Assembly: GCA_964533185.1 (NCBI GenBank) | Contig: CAZHLD010000113.1 | Coordinates: 1-5,276 of the forward strand | Direction: 5' to 3' | Source of the DNA: CAZHLD01 sp964533185 | GTDB lineage: Bacteria > Acidobacteriota > Terriglobia > Acidiferrales > UBA7541 | Length of the DNA stretch: 5,276 bases | Part shown: piece by piece, positions 5,187 through 5,276 of the stretch | How positions within the stretch are numbered: position 1 is the stretch's first letter | How the letters are laid out: the number at the start of each line of letters is the position of its first letter | Position numbers and translations under genes: made by a program | Notes under the pieces: generated by a model | What the model was told of the DNA's origin: nothing | What the model saw: the letters and a program-made list of their open reading frames with translations, nothing else | The model's database searches: none

Positions 5187-5276
5187 CTAGTGGCGGCAGA
5201 AGTGGTTGTGGCGGTGGCGGTTGAAGCCGAGGCCACGACCGAAGCTAAAACCGAAGCCGCGGCCGAAACCCCGGTT
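5187..5276 (-). CDS. C-terminal end of a Gly-Phe-rich protein (partial)
   Basis: The last 29 codons of a gene that begins beyond the right edge are visible. They end at TAG (5189-5187). The peptide alternates Gly-Phe with Arg, Leu or Ser (for example RGFGRGFGFSFGRGLGF) and closes with RHRHNHFCRH. The same GF steps use different synonymous codons (GGC/GGT, TTC/TTT, CGC/CGT). About 83 percent of third positions are G or C, which suits a real gene in this genome. Short Gly/Phe/Arg/His-rich proteins, often with a signal peptide, occur in acidobacteria, and their role is unknown. The final His and Cys residues could bind a metal; this is a guess. The plus strand is also open here, giving an Ala/Glu/Thr-rich peptide from GTG 5190 with a site only 3 bases upstream. 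I prefer the minus strand. Confidence 0.55.
   Translation of the reverse strand, partial: NRGFGRGFGFSFGRGLGFNRHRHNHFCRH

Noticed and set aside
4985..5236. Minus-strand 83-codon frame at the right end
   Set aside because: It crosses two repeats and the zinc-ribbon terminator, and is Ser/Ala/Thr low-complexity at its start. The neighbouring frame with the Gly-Phe pattern is the better candidate.

Overview
The window is GC-rich, chromosomal-looking bacterial DNA. The best guess for its source is an acidobacterium of the Terriglobia/Koribacter kind. That guess rests on the gene style (a TonB-box energy transducer, a large carrier-protein/ligase/acyltransferase fusion, and a Gly-Phe-rich small protein with a His-rich tail) and on many short hairpin repeats between genes. 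It is an inference from recognition, not from a search.

Layout from left to right. Bases 1-358 carry no convincing gene, only dispersed-repeat debris. Bases 359-3340 (+) encode a 993-residue three-part enzyme: acyl carrier protein, fatty-acyl-AMP ligase, then a PlsC-type acyltransferase behind one membrane helix. Bases 3341-3506 are a convergent spacer with a repeat hairpin and a strong intrinsic terminator. Bases 3507-4280 (-) encode a TonB-family energy transducer. Bases 4281-4626 are a divergent control region. Bases 4627-4938 (+) encode a 103-residue four-cysteine zinc-ribbon-like protein, followed by repeats and a 15-bp-stem terminator. Bases 5187-5276 (-) hold the last 29 codons of a Gly/Phe/Arg-rich protein that runs off the window edge.

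Functional reading. The fusion enzyme could activate a free fatty acid with ATP, load it on its own carrier domain, and pass it to a lysolipid-like acceptor at the membrane, with no separate acyl-CoA or free acyl-ACP. It resembles a rearranged counterpart of E. coli Aas. The TonB-like gene and the zinc-ribbon gene are transcribed apart from a short AT-rich patch. That patch contains a perfect 7-1-7 palindrome, TTAGAATCATTCTAA, with the geometry of a Fur-superfamily (Fur/PerR/Irr/Zur) operator. It sits inside the promoter for the zinc-ribbon gene and beside a perfect TATAAT for the TonB gene, so one metal- or peroxide-responsive repressor could control both.

Most unexpected: the fusion gene contains two short tracts of 7-bp tandem units (1211-1238 and 2096-2123). 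They look like intergenic-type repeats captured inside the coding sequence. Both lie in the same frame and both encode VTRN followed by Ser or Thr, in predicted loops of the ligase domain.
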